A DNA stretch of 64,000 bases from SG8-39 sp041558415. GTDB taxonomy: Bacteria > Pseudomonadota > Gammaproteobacteria > Burkholderiales > SG8-39. The stretch lies in assembly GCA_041558415.1 (NCBI GenBank), contig JBFFEY010000002.1, positions 62,001 through 126,000 of the forward strand. Reading direction: 5' to 3'. A program made the position numbers and the translations under genes. Positions within the stretch are counted from its first letter, which is position 1. Each line of letters starts with the position of its first letter. This document shows, piece by piece, positions 52,059-61,999 of this stretch. The notes beneath the pieces were generated by a model that was given only the letters and a program-made list of their open reading frames with translations, did not search any database and was not told where the DNA came from.

Positions 52059-54482
52059 CTAGACATCAAGGTTGCGTACGCCGAGCGCGTTCGACTCGAT
52101 GAACGCGCGCCGCGGTTCGACCTCGTCGCCCATCAGTTTCGTGAAGATCTCGTCAGCCGCGATGCCGTCCTCGATCTGCACCTTGAGCAGGCGCCGCGAC
52201 TCGGGGTCCATCGTCGTTTCCCAGAGCTGGGACGGGTTCATTTCTCCAAGTCCCTTGTAGCGCTGCAGCGCCATCGCCTTGTTGACCTCGGCGAGCAACC
52301 AGCGCATGGCCTCCGGGAAGTCGCGCACGGGCTGCTTCTTGTCGCCACGCTGGACGGTCGCGCCGACACCGACCAGACCGCGCAGCATCTCAGCCGTCTG
52401 CCGAATCTGCGTGTAGTCCCCCGAGGCGACGAACTCGGTATCAATGTTCGAGATGCGCAGATTGCCATGCCAGCTGCGCTCGATGCGGATCTGGTAGCGA
52501 TCGGTCTTGCCGTCGAAATCGGCGCGCACTCGAACGCCGTTGCCGGTCAGTGCGGCATATAGCGCCTCGGCAGATGCCTCTGCCGTCTCGCGGCGCGACA
52601 AATCAATCTGCACGCCTCGCAGGAGCGCGACCAGTGACTCCCGATCGATCCAGCGCGACGCCCGTTCGATGACGGCCTCGGAAACCAGGTAGGACTTCGC
52701 CAGCTCGGATAGCGCATCGCCGGTAATCGGCTCGCGGCCCGCGGCCGCTACGAGGGAGGCATCCACCAGTGCCTGTCTGAGCATGAACTCGTTCAATTCA
52801 TGCTCGTCCTTCAGATAGCGTTCGGTCTTGCCGAGCTTCGCTTTGTAGAGCGGCGGCTGGGCGATGTAGATATGGCCGCGCTCGACGAGCTCGGGCATCT
52901 GCCGGTAGAAGAAGGTCAGCAACAGCGTGCGTATATGCGAGCCGTCGACGTCCGCATCGGTCATGATGATGATGCGGTGATACCGCAGCTTCTCGGGGTT
53001 GTACTCGTCCTTGCCGAAGCCGCAGCCGAGCGCCGTGATCATGGTCGCGATTTCGGCTGAGGAAAGCAGTTTGTCGAAGCGCGCCTTCTCCACGTTCAGA
53101 ATCTTTCCTTTGAGCGGCAGAATCGCCTGGAAGCGGCGGTCGCGTCCTTGCTTTGCCGACCCGCCGGCCGAATCGCCCTCGACCAGGTAGAGCTCGCAGT
53201 TCGCGGGATCGCGTTCCTGGCAGTCGGCCAGCTTTCCGGGCAGGCCCATCGAATCCAGCACGCCCTTGCGCCGAGTCATTTCGCGCGCCCGACGCGCGGC
53301 CTCTCTCGCGCGTGCCGCTTCGACGATCTTCCCGGTAATGACTCGTGCATCGTTCGGCCGCTCGTCGAGGAACTGCCGCAGATGTTCCGCAACCACCTCT
53401 TCGACCGCTGGCCGTACTTCCGACGACACCAGCTTTTCCTTCGTCTGCGAGGAGAACTTCGGCTCGGGCACCTTGACCGACAGCACGCAGGCCAGTCCCT
53501 CGCGCATGTCGTCGCCGGTGGTTTCCACCTTCGCGCGCTTGGCGAGCTCGTGCTCCTCGATGTACTTGTTCAGGACGCGCGTCATCGCCGCACGCAAACC
53601 GGTCATGTGCGTTCCGCCGTCGCGCTGCGGAATATTGTTGGTGAAACAGAGCACGGATTCCTGGAACGTGTCGTTCCACTGCATCGCGACATCGGCGACG
53701 ATGCCGTCCTTCTCACCGGTGGCGACGAACACGTTCGGATGCAGAACGTTCTTCGCCCGGTTCATGTACTCCACGAAACCCTTCACACCGCCGGAGAACT
53801 CGAAGCTTTCCTCCTTGGTCGAGAGCTGATCGACGAGCAGGATGCGCACGCCGTTGTTGAGGAAAGAAAGCTCACGCAAACGGCGCGAGAGGATGTCGAC
53901 ATGATAGTCGACGTTGCCGAAAACCTCCTTCGACGCGAGGAAATGGACTTCCGTGCCTCGCTTCTCTGTGTCGCCGGTGACGCGCAACGGTCCGGTCGCC
54001 ACCCCGTTGCTGAATTCGATCTCGTGCACCCGCCCGTCGCGCCAGATCGTCAGGCGCAGCCATTCGGACAGCGCATTGACCACCGAAACGCCGACACCGT
54101 GCAATCCGCCAGAGACCTTGTATGAGTTGCTGTCGAACTTTCCGCCGGCGTGCAGTTCGGTCATGACAATTTCGGCTGCCGAGCGCTTGAGTTCGTCGTC
54201 TTCCTTGACGTCAGTCGGAATGCCGCGGCCGTTATCGCGAACCGAGATCGAGCTGTCGGTATGAATCGTGACGACGATCTCGTCGCAGTATCCGGCGAGC
54301 GCCTCGTCGACGGCATTGTCGACTACCTCGAACACCATGTGATGCAGCCCGGTGCCGTCCGAGGTATCGCCGATGTACATTCCCGGGCGCTTGCGGACGG
54401 CTTCGAGGCCCTTCAGCACCTTGATGCTTTCGGACCCGTACGAATCCGTCTCCAATGCCGCGTTGCTTTCCGGTTCACCCAC
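52059..54482 (-). CDS. gyrB: DNA gyrase subunit B
   Basis: 807 residues, GTG start (54480-54482). The GHKL ATPase domain has KRPGMYIGDTSDGTGLHHMV, VVDNAVDEALAGY, and DNGRGIPTD. The transducer and Toprim domains follow with LVEGDSAGGSAKQGRDR and DADVDGSHIRTLLLTFFYR. Length matches proteobacterial GyrB with the extra ~165-residue Toprim insertion. The C-terminus ends in YKGLGEMNPSQLWETTMDP and a short tail. It drives negative supercoiling with GyrA. Third gene of dnaA-dnaN-gyrB. Confidence 0.97.
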   Translation of the reverse strand: MGEPESNAALETDSYGSESIKVLKGLEAVRKRPGMYIGDTSDGTGLHHMVFEVVDNAVDEALAGYCDEIVVTIHTDSSISVRDNGRGIPTDVKEDDELKRSAAEIVMTELHAGGKFDSNSYKVSGGLHGVGVSVVNALSEWLRLTIWRDGRVHEIEFSNGVATGPLRVTGDTEKRGTEVHFLASKEVFGNVDYHVDILSRRLRELSFLNNGVRILLVDQLSTKEESFEFSGGVKGFVEYMNRAKNVLHPNVFVATGEKDGIVADVAMQWNDTFQESVLCFTNNIPQRDGGTHMTGLRAAMTRVLNKYIEEHELAKRAKVETTGDDMREGLACVLSVKVPEPKFSSQTKEKLVSSEVRPAVEEVVAEHLRQFLDERPNDARVITGKIVEAARAREAARRAREMTRRKGVLDSMGLPGKLADCQERDPANCELYLVEGDSAGGSAKQGRDRRFQAILPLKGKILNVEKARFDKLLSSAEIATMITALGCGFGKDEYNPEKLRYHRIIIMTDADVDGSHIRTLLLTFFYRQMPELVERGHIYIAQPPLYKAKLGKTERYLKDEHELNEFMLRQALVDASLVAAAGREPITGDALSELAKSYLVSEAVIERASRWIDRESLVALLRGVQIDLSRRETAEASAEALYAALTGNGVRVRADFDGKTDRYQIRIERSWHGNLRISNIDTEFVASGDYTQIRQTAEMLRGLVGVGATVQRGDKKQPVRDFPEAMRWLLAEVNKAMALQRYKGLGEMNPSQLWETTMDPESRRLLKVQIEDGIAADEIFTKLMGDEVEPRRAFIESNALGVRNLDV

Positions 54483-54526
54483 GATCGTTCTTCCTTCTCA
54501 ACAAAATCGGCTTCGCAGCGGCGTTT

Positions 54527-55633
54527 TCATATCCGCATCGGCATTACGACGTAGCGGAATTCGGGCTCCGACGCGAACTGGAACAGGGTGCTGGAGGCCG
54601 CATCGCCGAACAGGCATTCGACCTCCGCGCCCGGGATGTTGTTCAGCACGTCCAGCAGATAGTTGACGTTGAATCCGATGTCGAGCGCTTCTCCGCTGTA
54701 CTGCACATCGAGTTCCTCCTGCGCCTCTTCCTGCTCGGCGTTGGACGACACGATTTTCAGGCTCGAATCGGTCAGCACCCAGCGCACGCCGCGAAACTTC
54801 TCGTTCGACAGGATTGCCGCGCGCAACAGCGACTGGCGCAAAACCTCGCGCTCCACCCGCAGGCTATTCTTGTGCTGCGTGGGAATGACACGCGCGTAAT
54901 CGGGAAACTTGCCGTCGACCAGCTTGGAAACAAGTTCGACGCCGCCGAAGCGGAAAGCCGCTTGCGCCGCGGACAGCTCGACCTCCACCGGATCGTCGCT
55001 GTCGGCGAGCAGCTTGCCGAGCTCGATAACGGTTTTTCGCGGCACGATGACTTCCTGGCGCGGCAACGCACTCTCAAGCGCCATCGCCGCGTATGCAAGA
55101 CGATGACCGTCGGTGGCAACCAGCTTCAGCCGCTCGTCCTCCACGACCATCAGCAGGCCGTTGAGGTAATAGCGAATGTCCTGCTGCGCCATGGCGTACT
55201 GCACCATGCCCAGCAGGTGGCGAAGCGCCTTTTGCGGCAGCCCGAAACGCGCGGTCTCCCCACCCGGCCGGGCGAGGCGCGGAAAATCCTCCGCCGGCAG
55301 CGTTTGCAAGCTGAAGCGGCTCTTGCCCGCTTTCACCAGCAGGCGCTTGTCCTGTTGCTGCAGCGTCACGTCGGCCGACTCGGGCAGCGCACGCAGGATA
55401 TCGACCAGCTTGCGCGCGCCGACGGTCACGGCCCGCGCCTCGCCGGGTTCGCCGATCGATGCGCGGGCGGTTATCTCAATCTCGATGTCGGTCGCGAGGA
55501 ACCCCAGGCCGCCGTCGCCCGGCTCGATGAGCACGTTGGAGAGGATCGGCAGCGTGTGGCGGCGCTCGATGATTCCGCTGACTGCGGAGAGCGGCTCGAG
55601 AATTGCGTCTCGCTTGGCCTTGACCAGAACCAT
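54527..55633 (-). CDS. dnaN: DNA polymerase III beta sliding clamp
   Basis: 368 residues. Three clamp folds; KRDAILEPLSAVSGIIERRH-type N-terminus, ILSNVLIEPGDGGL, TDGHRLAYAAMAL and the C-terminal partner pocket with EFRYVVMPMRI (PMR-x). It tethers replicative polymerase to DNA. Separated from dnaA by 211 bases that carry a DnaA box and from gyrB by 44 bases. Confidence 0.97.
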   Translation of the reverse strand: MVLVKAKRDAILEPLSAVSGIIERRHTLPILSNVLIEPGDGGLGFLATDIEIEITARASIGEPGEARAVTVGARKLVDILRALPESADVTLQQQDKRLLVKAGKSRFSLQTLPAEDFPRLARPGGETARFGLPQKALRHLLGMVQYAMAQQDIRYYLNGLLMVVEDERLKLVATDGHRLAYAAMALESALPRQEVIVPRKTVIELGKLLADSDDPVEVELSAAQAAFRFGGVELVSKLVDGKFPDYARVIPTQHKNSLRVEREVLRQSLLRAAILSNEKFRGVRWVLTDSSLKIVSSNAEQEEAQEELDVQYSGEALDIGFNVNYLLDVLNNIPGAEVECLFGDAASSTLFQFASEPEFRYVVMPMRI

Positions 55634-55844
55634 TTTTATTTACCTAGTAGTTGTAGTAGGTGCCATGCATCTCGTGGGATAAAGCGAAAATACGATTTCC
55701 GCCAGCCAGTTGTCGCGCACCGTCACGCCTAAGAAGCTGTGGATAGCCTGTGAGCGGCTTGGAACAAGTTGCGCGCCGTCCGCGCGTCGACGAGTTACTC
55801 ACAATTCATCCCAACGATAGGCACAGCTTTTACGGTCGGGCCGG
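55634..55844. other. dnaN-dnaA intergenic region, candidate part of oriC
   Basis: 211 bases, longer than other gaps here. It contains TGTGGATAG (55738-55746), which is a DnaA box with one mismatch on the minus strand, and an AT-richer segment next to dnaN (about 55628-55665). No array of boxes or clear 13-mer repeats is seen. May be part of the origin or simply the dnaN promoter. Confidence 0.4.
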
Positions 55845-57185
<1,341 letters not shown>

Positions 57186-57262
57186 GCGTTCGGGTGGCCT
57201 CTTTGGCTGCTCGTTAGACGGCCCTTCTCGAAGCACCGGAAGAGGACTTCGGAGAGACCGGA

Positions 57263-57293
57263 ATTCTACCCGTAACGGGCCGAGTTATCCACA
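57263..57293 (-). promoter_or_regulatory. dnaA promoter with overlapping DnaA box
   Basis: Minus strand TAGAAT (57263-57268) as -10 and TGGATA (57286-57291) as -35, spaced by 17. The -35 lies inside a perfect DnaA box TTATCCACA at 57285-57293 on the plus strand. The arrangement predicts repression of dnaA by its own product. Confidence 0.6.
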
Positions 57294-57318
57294 GGCCGGT
57301 GGCATGAAAAGGCCTGAT

Positions 57319-57348
57319 TTGACAATGACTCATGGCGCAGGATGTAAT
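57319..57348 (+). promoter_or_regulatory. rpmH promoter
   Basis: TTGACA (57319-57324) and TGTAAT (57343-57348), 18 bases apart, 27 bases before the rpmH ATG. It should drive the rpmH-rnpA-yidD-yidC-mnmE unit. Confidence 0.6.
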
Positions 57349-57374
57349 ACCGGCCTTTTTCCCTCGGGGCAGCA

Positions 57375-57509
57375 ATGAAACGGACTTATCAGCCGTCGAA
57401 AACGCGGCGCGCTCGGCGACACGGCTTTCTGGTGCGCAGCCGCACGCGGGGCGGACGCGCCGTATTGCGTTCGCGGCGCGCGCAAGGGCGCAAGCGCCTG
57501 GCCGTCTGA
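57375..57509 (+). CDS. rpmH: 50S ribosomal protein L34
   Basis: 44 residues: MKRTYQPSKTRRARRHGFLV followed by an Arg-rich stretch ending RKRLAV. This is the full-length bL34 sequence, nearly invariant across bacteria. Ribosome-binding site GGGGCAGCA precedes the ATG. It leads the plus-strand rpmH-rnpA-yidD-yidC-mnmE cluster that faces away from dnaA and marks the usual origin neighbourhood. rnpA starts 13 bases after the stop. Confidence 0.97.
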   Translation: MKRTYQPSKTRRARRHGFLVRSRTRGGRAVLRSRRAQGRKRLAV

Positions 57510-57522
57510 ATCCCGCGCGTGC

Positions 57523-57882
57523 GTGCCGGATGCCGCTTCGCGAGATTGCCATCGCTTCGGCCGCGCGCGTCGCATTACGCGACGCGCGGACTTTGAGCGT
57601 TTGCTGAAGGCGGGAACGCGGCGCAGCATCGGCGGTTACGTGTTTTACATGGCGCCGCGTGAACATGGCCCGGCGCGTCTCGGAATCGTCATCTCACGCC
57701 GCCATGCACGTCTCGCAGCTACGCGCAATGCCATCAAGCGTTACATCCGGGAAGCGTTCCGGCTCGAGCGCAGTCATCTCGGGCCGATCGATCTGCTCGT
57801 CAGGCCGCCGTTCGGTGTCAGGCCGTCGCCGGAGATGCTGACGCGGCTGCGCGGCCTGCTGGGTCGCCTGGAAAAGCAATGA
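57523..57882 (+). CDS. rnpA: Ribonuclease P protein component
   Basis: 119 residues from GTG (57523). Central basic motif RRITRRADFERLLKAGTRR and the RNR-type signature AATRNAIKRYIREAFRLERSHL, which contacts the RNase P RNA, then IDLLVRPPFG. It is the protein cofactor of tRNA 5' processing. The real N-terminus could be a little downstream, since the first 15 residues are atypical. Its stop overlaps yidD (ATGA). Confidence 0.94.
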   Translation: MPDAASRDCHRFGRARRITRRADFERLLKAGTRRSIGGYVFYMAPREHGPARLGIVISRRHARLAATRNAIKRYIREAFRLERSHLGPIDLLVRPPFGVRPSPEMLTRLRGLLGRLEKQ

Positions 57883-58121
57883 TTGCCAAGTTCCTGCGGT
57901 TACTGGTGCGGTGCTATCGGTTGCTGCTGAGTCCGATCCTGCCGCCCGCCTGCCGCTTTTATACGAGCTGCTCCGAATACGCCGAGCAGGCGCTGTGCCA
58001 CCATGGCGCGTGGCGTGGTAGCTGGCTGATCGCCGGGCGCATCCTGCGCTGCGGTCCATGGCATCGCGGCGGGTACGATCCCGTGCCCGAGGTGCACGAC
58101 AAGGGGCTTCAGGGTCGATGA
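57879..58121 (+). CDS. yidD: Membrane protein insertion efficiency factor YidD
   Basis: 80 residues. Amphipathic N-terminus LLRLLVRCYRLLLSPILPPACRF-like (residues about 6-27), then the signature FYTSCSEYAEQAL and WHRGGYDPVPE. It sits on the inner face of the membrane and helps YidC-dependent insertion. ATGA overlaps with both rnpA and yidC. Confidence 0.94.
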   Translation: MIAKFLRLLVRCYRLLLSPILPPACRFYTSCSEYAEQALCHHGAWRGSWLIAGRILRCGPWHRGGYDPVPEVHDKGLQGR

Positions 58122-59785
58122 ACCTCGATACGCAACGCCTCATCCTGCTGTTGGTGTTCAGCTTCTCGGTGCTGATGCTGTGGGACGCCTGGGAGAAGCA
58201 CAACCGGCCTAAGCCCGCCCCACAGACGGCGGCACAGCAGGCGCAACAGACGGTTCCGACACCGAGTGCGCCGATCGAAAGCAAGGCGACGCCAGCGCCG
58301 GCCACCAAGGGAGGGGACGTGGTGCCGTCGAAGGCCTCGGCCGCGCCTGCCGCGTCCGAGACCGTGCGGGTGCGCACCGACCTGATGGTGGTCGACATCG
58401 ACAGCGCTGGCGGGACGCTGCGGCGCGTCGAGCTCCTGAAGCACCGCGACGCGGTCGATCCGAAGAAGCTTTTTGTACTGCTGGGCGCCGAGCATTCGTA
58501 TTCGGCGCAGAGCGGTCTCACCGGGGAAGGTGGTCCGAACCATCGCACGCAGTGGCGCATCGAGGACGGCCCGCGTGCGCTGGCGGCAGGACAGGATGCG
58601 CTCGAGGTCCGCCTTAGTGCGCAGGGCGGCGACGGCGCACGCGTCGTGAAGCGCTACACCTTCCGTCGCGACAGTTACATCGTCGGGGTCGACCTGCAAG
58701 TGACGAACACGCAATCCGCGCCGTTACAGCCCCACGCGTATTTCCAACTGGTGCGCGACGACGAGTCGCCGGCTGGGGAAACGGCGATGATGCAAACCTT
58801 TAGCGGGCCGGTGTACTACACGCAGGAGAACGCGTACCACAAGGTCGATTTCTCCGATGTGGCAAAGGAAAAATCGGGGATTCCGCCACAGGCCAAAGAC
58901 GGCTGGATCGGGATGGTGCAGCACTATTTCGTCTCGGCCTGGCTGCCGCCGCAGGACAGGCCGCGTGAGTACTACGCGAGGAAGCTGCCGGACGGCCTGT
59001 TCGCCGCGGGCGCGATCCTCGGCATCGGCGAAGTTCCCCCCGGTGAAACCCGCGGCGTGGAGATGCGCCTGTTCGTCGGCCCGCAGGAGCAGCACCGTCT
59101 CAAGGCGGCAGCGCCCGGTCTCGATCTGGTCGTCGACTACGGCTGGTTGACGATCATTGCCTGGCCGCTGTTCTGGCTGCTCGAAAAGTACCACTCGCTG
59201 AGCGGCAACTGGGGCCTTGCCATCATCCTGCTCACCATCACCATCAAGCTGGTGTTCTTCCCGCTTTCTGCCGCGAGCTACAAGTCGATGGCCAAGATGA
59301 AACTGGTGACCCCGCGCCTGACCAAGATCCGCGAGACGTACGCGCACGATCGCCAGAAGATGAACCAGGCGATGATGGAGCTTTACAAGACCGAGAAAAT
59401 CAACCCGCTCGGCGGCTGCTTTCCCATCCTGGTGCAGATCCCGGTGTTCATTGCGCTGTACTGGGTGCTGCTCGCGGCCATCGAACTGCGCCATGCGCCG
59501 TTCATTCTTTGGATCAAGGATCTGTCCGCGCTCGATCCGTATTTCGTTCTGCCGATCCTGATGGCGGGCACGATGGTGCTGCAGACGAGGATGAACCCGA
59601 AGCCGCCCGACCCGGTGCAGGCCAAGGTGATGCAGTTCATGCCGTACGTCTTCAGCGTCTTCTTCTTTTTCTTTCCGGCCGGACTGGTGCTGTACTGGCT
59701 GGTGAACAACATCCTTTCGATCGCACAGCAGTGGCAGATTCAGCGCATGTTTGACCGCGACAAGACTGCCCATGCGAGACGCTGA
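58118..59785 (+). CDS. yidC: Membrane protein insertase YidC
   Basis: 555 residues from the ATG at 58118 (MNLDTQRLILLLVFSFSVLM). N-terminal helix, Ala/Pro/Thr-rich linker, a large periplasmic beta-sandwich domain (about 80-345), and five C-terminal helices containing GNWGLAIILLTITIKLVFFP, SMAKMKLVTPRLTKIRE and NPLGGCFPILVQIPVFIALY. It inserts and folds inner-membrane proteins with or without Sec. Its 3' end overlaps mnmE by 14 bases. Confidence 0.97.
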   Translation: MNLDTQRLILLLVFSFSVLMLWDAWEKHNRPKPAPQTAAQQAQQTVPTPSAPIESKATPAPATKGGDVVPSKASAAPAASETVRVRTDLMVVDIDSAGGTLRRVELLKHRDAVDPKKLFVLLGAEHSYSAQSGLTGEGGPNHRTQWRIEDGPRALAAGQDALEVRLSAQGGDGARVVKRYTFRRDSYIVGVDLQVTNTQSAPLQPHAYFQLVRDDESPAGETAMMQTFSGPVYYTQENAYHKVDFSDVAKEKSGIPPQAKDGWIGMVQHYFVSAWLPPQDRPREYYARKLPDGLFAAGAILGIGEVPPGETRGVEMRLFVGPQEQHRLKAAAPGLDLVVDYGWLTIIAWPLFWLLEKYHSLSGNWGLAIILLTITIKLVFFPLSAASYKSMAKMKLVTPRLTKIRETYAHDRQKMNQAMMELYKTEKINPLGGCFPILVQIPVFIALYWVLLAAIELRHAPFILWIKDLSALDPYFVLPILMAGTMVLQTRMNPKPPDPVQAKVMQFMPYVFSVFFFFFPAGLVLYWLVNNILSIAQQWQIQRMFDRDKTAHARR

Positions 59786-61118
59786 AACAGGCGCTGCGAC
59801 GCGCGACACGATTGCGGCCATTGCGACGCCGGCCGGGCGAGGTGGGATCGGCGTCGTGCGCATCTCCGGACCCCGTGCAGCCGACATTGCGCACGTCCTG
59901 ACCGGCACGCTGCCGGCGCCGCGGCAAGCGCAGCTGAGTGCTTTCCGCGACGCACACGGCGAAGCCATAGACGAGGGGCTAGTTCTCTACTTTCCGGCAC
60001 CGCATTCGTACACGGGGGAGGCGGTCGTCGAATTGCAAGGACATGGCGGTCCGGTGGTTATGCATGCGCTGCTTGGCGCCTGTCTCGATGCCGGTGCGCG
60101 GCTGGCCGAGCCGGGTGAGTTCACGCGGCGCGCCTTTCTCGAGGGTCGGCTCGATCTCGCGCAGGCAGAAGCCGTCGCCGACCTGATCGATGCGGCGAGC
60201 CGCAGCGCGGCGCGCTCGGCGCTGCGCTCGCTGCGAGGCGAATTTTCGGCCGCGATCGACGCCCTGGCGGCGCAGCTCATTGAGCTGCGCGCGCTCACGG
60301 AGGCGATGCTCGACTTTCCGGAGGAAGAGGTCGATGCGCTGCACCGCGACGACGCGGCGCAGCGGCTCGAGCGCGTACGCGATGCGCTGGAAGCGGTCTT
60401 CGCGCGCAGCAGGCAGGGCAGCCTGCTGCGCAGCGGGATTCACATCGTGCTCGCCGGGCGCCCGAACGTCGGCAAGTCCAGCCTGCTGAACCGCCTGGCA
60501 GGCGAGGAACGCGCCATCGTGACGCCAATCGCCGGGACGACGCGCGATGCCCTGCGCGAGGCGATCGAGATCGACGGCGTGCCGCTCGTCGTCGTCGACA
60601 CGGCCGGACTGCGCGAGTCGCGCGAGGAAGTCGAACGCCTCGGCGTCGAGCGGACGCACCGGGAAATCGCACGCGCGGACGTGATTGTCTTCGTCTACGA
60701 GGCCGGTGCGGGCCTTGGTACCGAAGAGCGCGTTCTGCTCGACGCGCTGCCAACCGAAGTGCCCTGCGTGCGGGTTGCGAACAAGATCGACCTTGGCGCG
60801 CAGCCGACCCAGCCCGGCGATACGGTTGCGGTGTCGGCCAAGACTGGCGAGGGACTTGACGCATTGCGCCAGGCCATCCTTGACGCGGCCGGCTGGCATC
60901 CGGGCGAGGAGACGGTGTTTCTCGCGCGCGAACGGCACCTGCGCGCGCTGGCGCGCGCGCGCGTCCGCCTCGAAGCGGCTTCACGCGAGCGCGGTCGCTG
61001 GGAGCTGTTCGCGGAGGAGCTGCGCCTGGCGCATTCGGCACTCGGCGAGATCACCGGCGAATTCAGCGCCGACGATCTGCTCGGCGAGATCTTCGCGCGC
61101 TTCTGCATCGGCAAGTAA
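59772..61118 (+). CDS. mnmE: tRNA uridine-5-carboxymethylaminomethyl modification GTPase MnmE
   Basis: 448 residues from the ATG at 59772 (MRDAETGAATRDTIAAIATP). N-terminal formyl-THF-binding domain (GRGGIGVVRISGP), a helical domain with the G domain inserted: GRPNVGKSSLLNRLAGEERAI with G1, DTAGLRES (G3), NKID (G4). It ends in the conserved FCIGK whose cysteine is catalytically important. With MnmG it modifies wobble U34. The frame is open 21 bases upstream but inside yidC. Confidence 0.96.
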   Translation: MRDAETGAATRDTIAAIATPAGRGGIGVVRISGPRAADIAHVLTGTLPAPRQAQLSAFRDAHGEAIDEGLVLYFPAPHSYTGEAVVELQGHGGPVVMHALLGACLDAGARLAEPGEFTRRAFLEGRLDLAQAEAVADLIDAASRSAARSALRSLRGEFSAAIDALAAQLIELRALTEAMLDFPEEEVDALHRDDAAQRLERVRDALEAVFARSRQGSLLRSGIHIVLAGRPNVGKSSLLNRLAGEERAIVTPIAGTTRDALREAIEIDGVPLVVVDTAGLRESREEVERLGVERTHREIARADVIVFVYEAGAGLGTEERVLLDALPTEVPCVRVANKIDLGAQPTQPGDTVAVSAKTGEGLDALRQAILDAAGWHPGEETVFLARERHLRALARARVRLEAASRERGRWELFAEELRLAHSALGEITGEFSADDLLGEIFARFCIGK

Positions 61119-61121
61119 AGC

Positions 61122-61889
61122 ATGCCCTGGAACCCGCAGGCCTACGAAGCATTCGCCGACCATCGCACGCGGCCGGCGATCGACCTGCTGGATCGTGTAC
61201 CGCTCGACGCGCCGACGCGCATCGTCGATCTCGGTTGCGGCAGCGGCGGCGTGACCCTGCTGCTCGCTGCGCGCTGGCCACAGGCGGCGATCGTCGCACT
61301 CGACAGTTCGGCCGAGATGCTGGCAAGTGCAAGAGCGCGCAGCGCGACGATCGACTGGCAGCAGGCGGATCTGGCGACGTGGAGAACCCCCCAGCCGTTC
61401 GATCTTGTGTTCTCCAATGCCGCGCTGCATTGGCTGAGCGATCACGCGGTCCTTTTTACGCGGCTGGCCGACGCAGTGGCACCGGGCGGCGTGCTTGCAG
61501 TGCAGATGCCGAGCAACTTCTGCGCGCCCTCACACCTGCTGATGCACGCGCTCGCGCTCGAAACACCGTATCGGGCGCACCTTGAAACCGTGCTGCGCCC
61601 GGCGCCGGTGCTCGAGGCAAGCGACTACCACGCGCTGCTCGCACCGCGCTTTGCGCGCATCGACATCTGGTCATCGGAGTACTTGCAGGTCTTGAGTGGC
61701 GAGAATCCGGTGGCGGACTGGACGCGCTCGACCTGGTTGGGTGGCCTGCTCGAGGCACTGCCCGAACCGCTGCGTGCGCCCTTCGAGGCGGAATACCGCC
61801 GTCGCGTACGCGGTGCATATCCGAAAGACGGCGAGGGGCGCACGCTGTTCCCCTTCCGCCGGCTGTTCCTGGTGGCCTCGACCGCATGA
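61122..61889 (+). CDS. tam: Trans-aconitate 2-methyltransferase
   Basis: 255 residues. Class I SAM methyltransferase: YEAFADHRTRPAIDLLDRVP, motif I RIVDLGCGSGGVTLLLAARWP, then LDSSAEMLASARARS, FDLVFSNAALHWLSDH and the C-terminal cap with YRRRVRGAYPKDGEGRTLFPFRRLF, which fits Tam of E. coli. It monomethylates trans-aconitate, a toxic TCA-cycle side product. It starts 3 bases after mnmE and may be co-transcribed. Confidence 0.9.
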   Translation: MPWNPQAYEAFADHRTRPAIDLLDRVPLDAPTRIVDLGCGSGGVTLLLAARWPQAAIVALDSSAEMLASARARSATIDWQQADLATWRTPQPFDLVFSNAALHWLSDHAVLFTRLADAVAPGGVLAVQMPSNFCAPSHLLMHALALETPYRAHLETVLRPAPVLEASDYHALLAPRFARIDIWSSEYLQVLSGENPVADWTRSTWLGGLLEALPEPLRAPFEAEYRRRVRGAYPKDGEGRTLFPFRRLFLVASTA

Positions 61890-61999
61890 GCGCAGTACAA
61901 TCTCGGGCCCCGAGACTCCCACTTTTCGCCGCGTCGCAGCACTTTCGAACCGTGTAATTTCCGGTTTCGTGGGCAGCGCCGTCGGACAGAGTTTTCGCC
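61890..61999 (+). promoter_or_regulatory. tam-pckG intergenic region
   Basis: 110 bases holding a 15-base inverted repeat TCTCGGGCCCCGAGA (61901-61915), just after TACAAT (61896-61901), a candidate -10. No clear -35. The dyad may be an operator for pckG or the end of the tam transcript. Confidence 0.35.
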
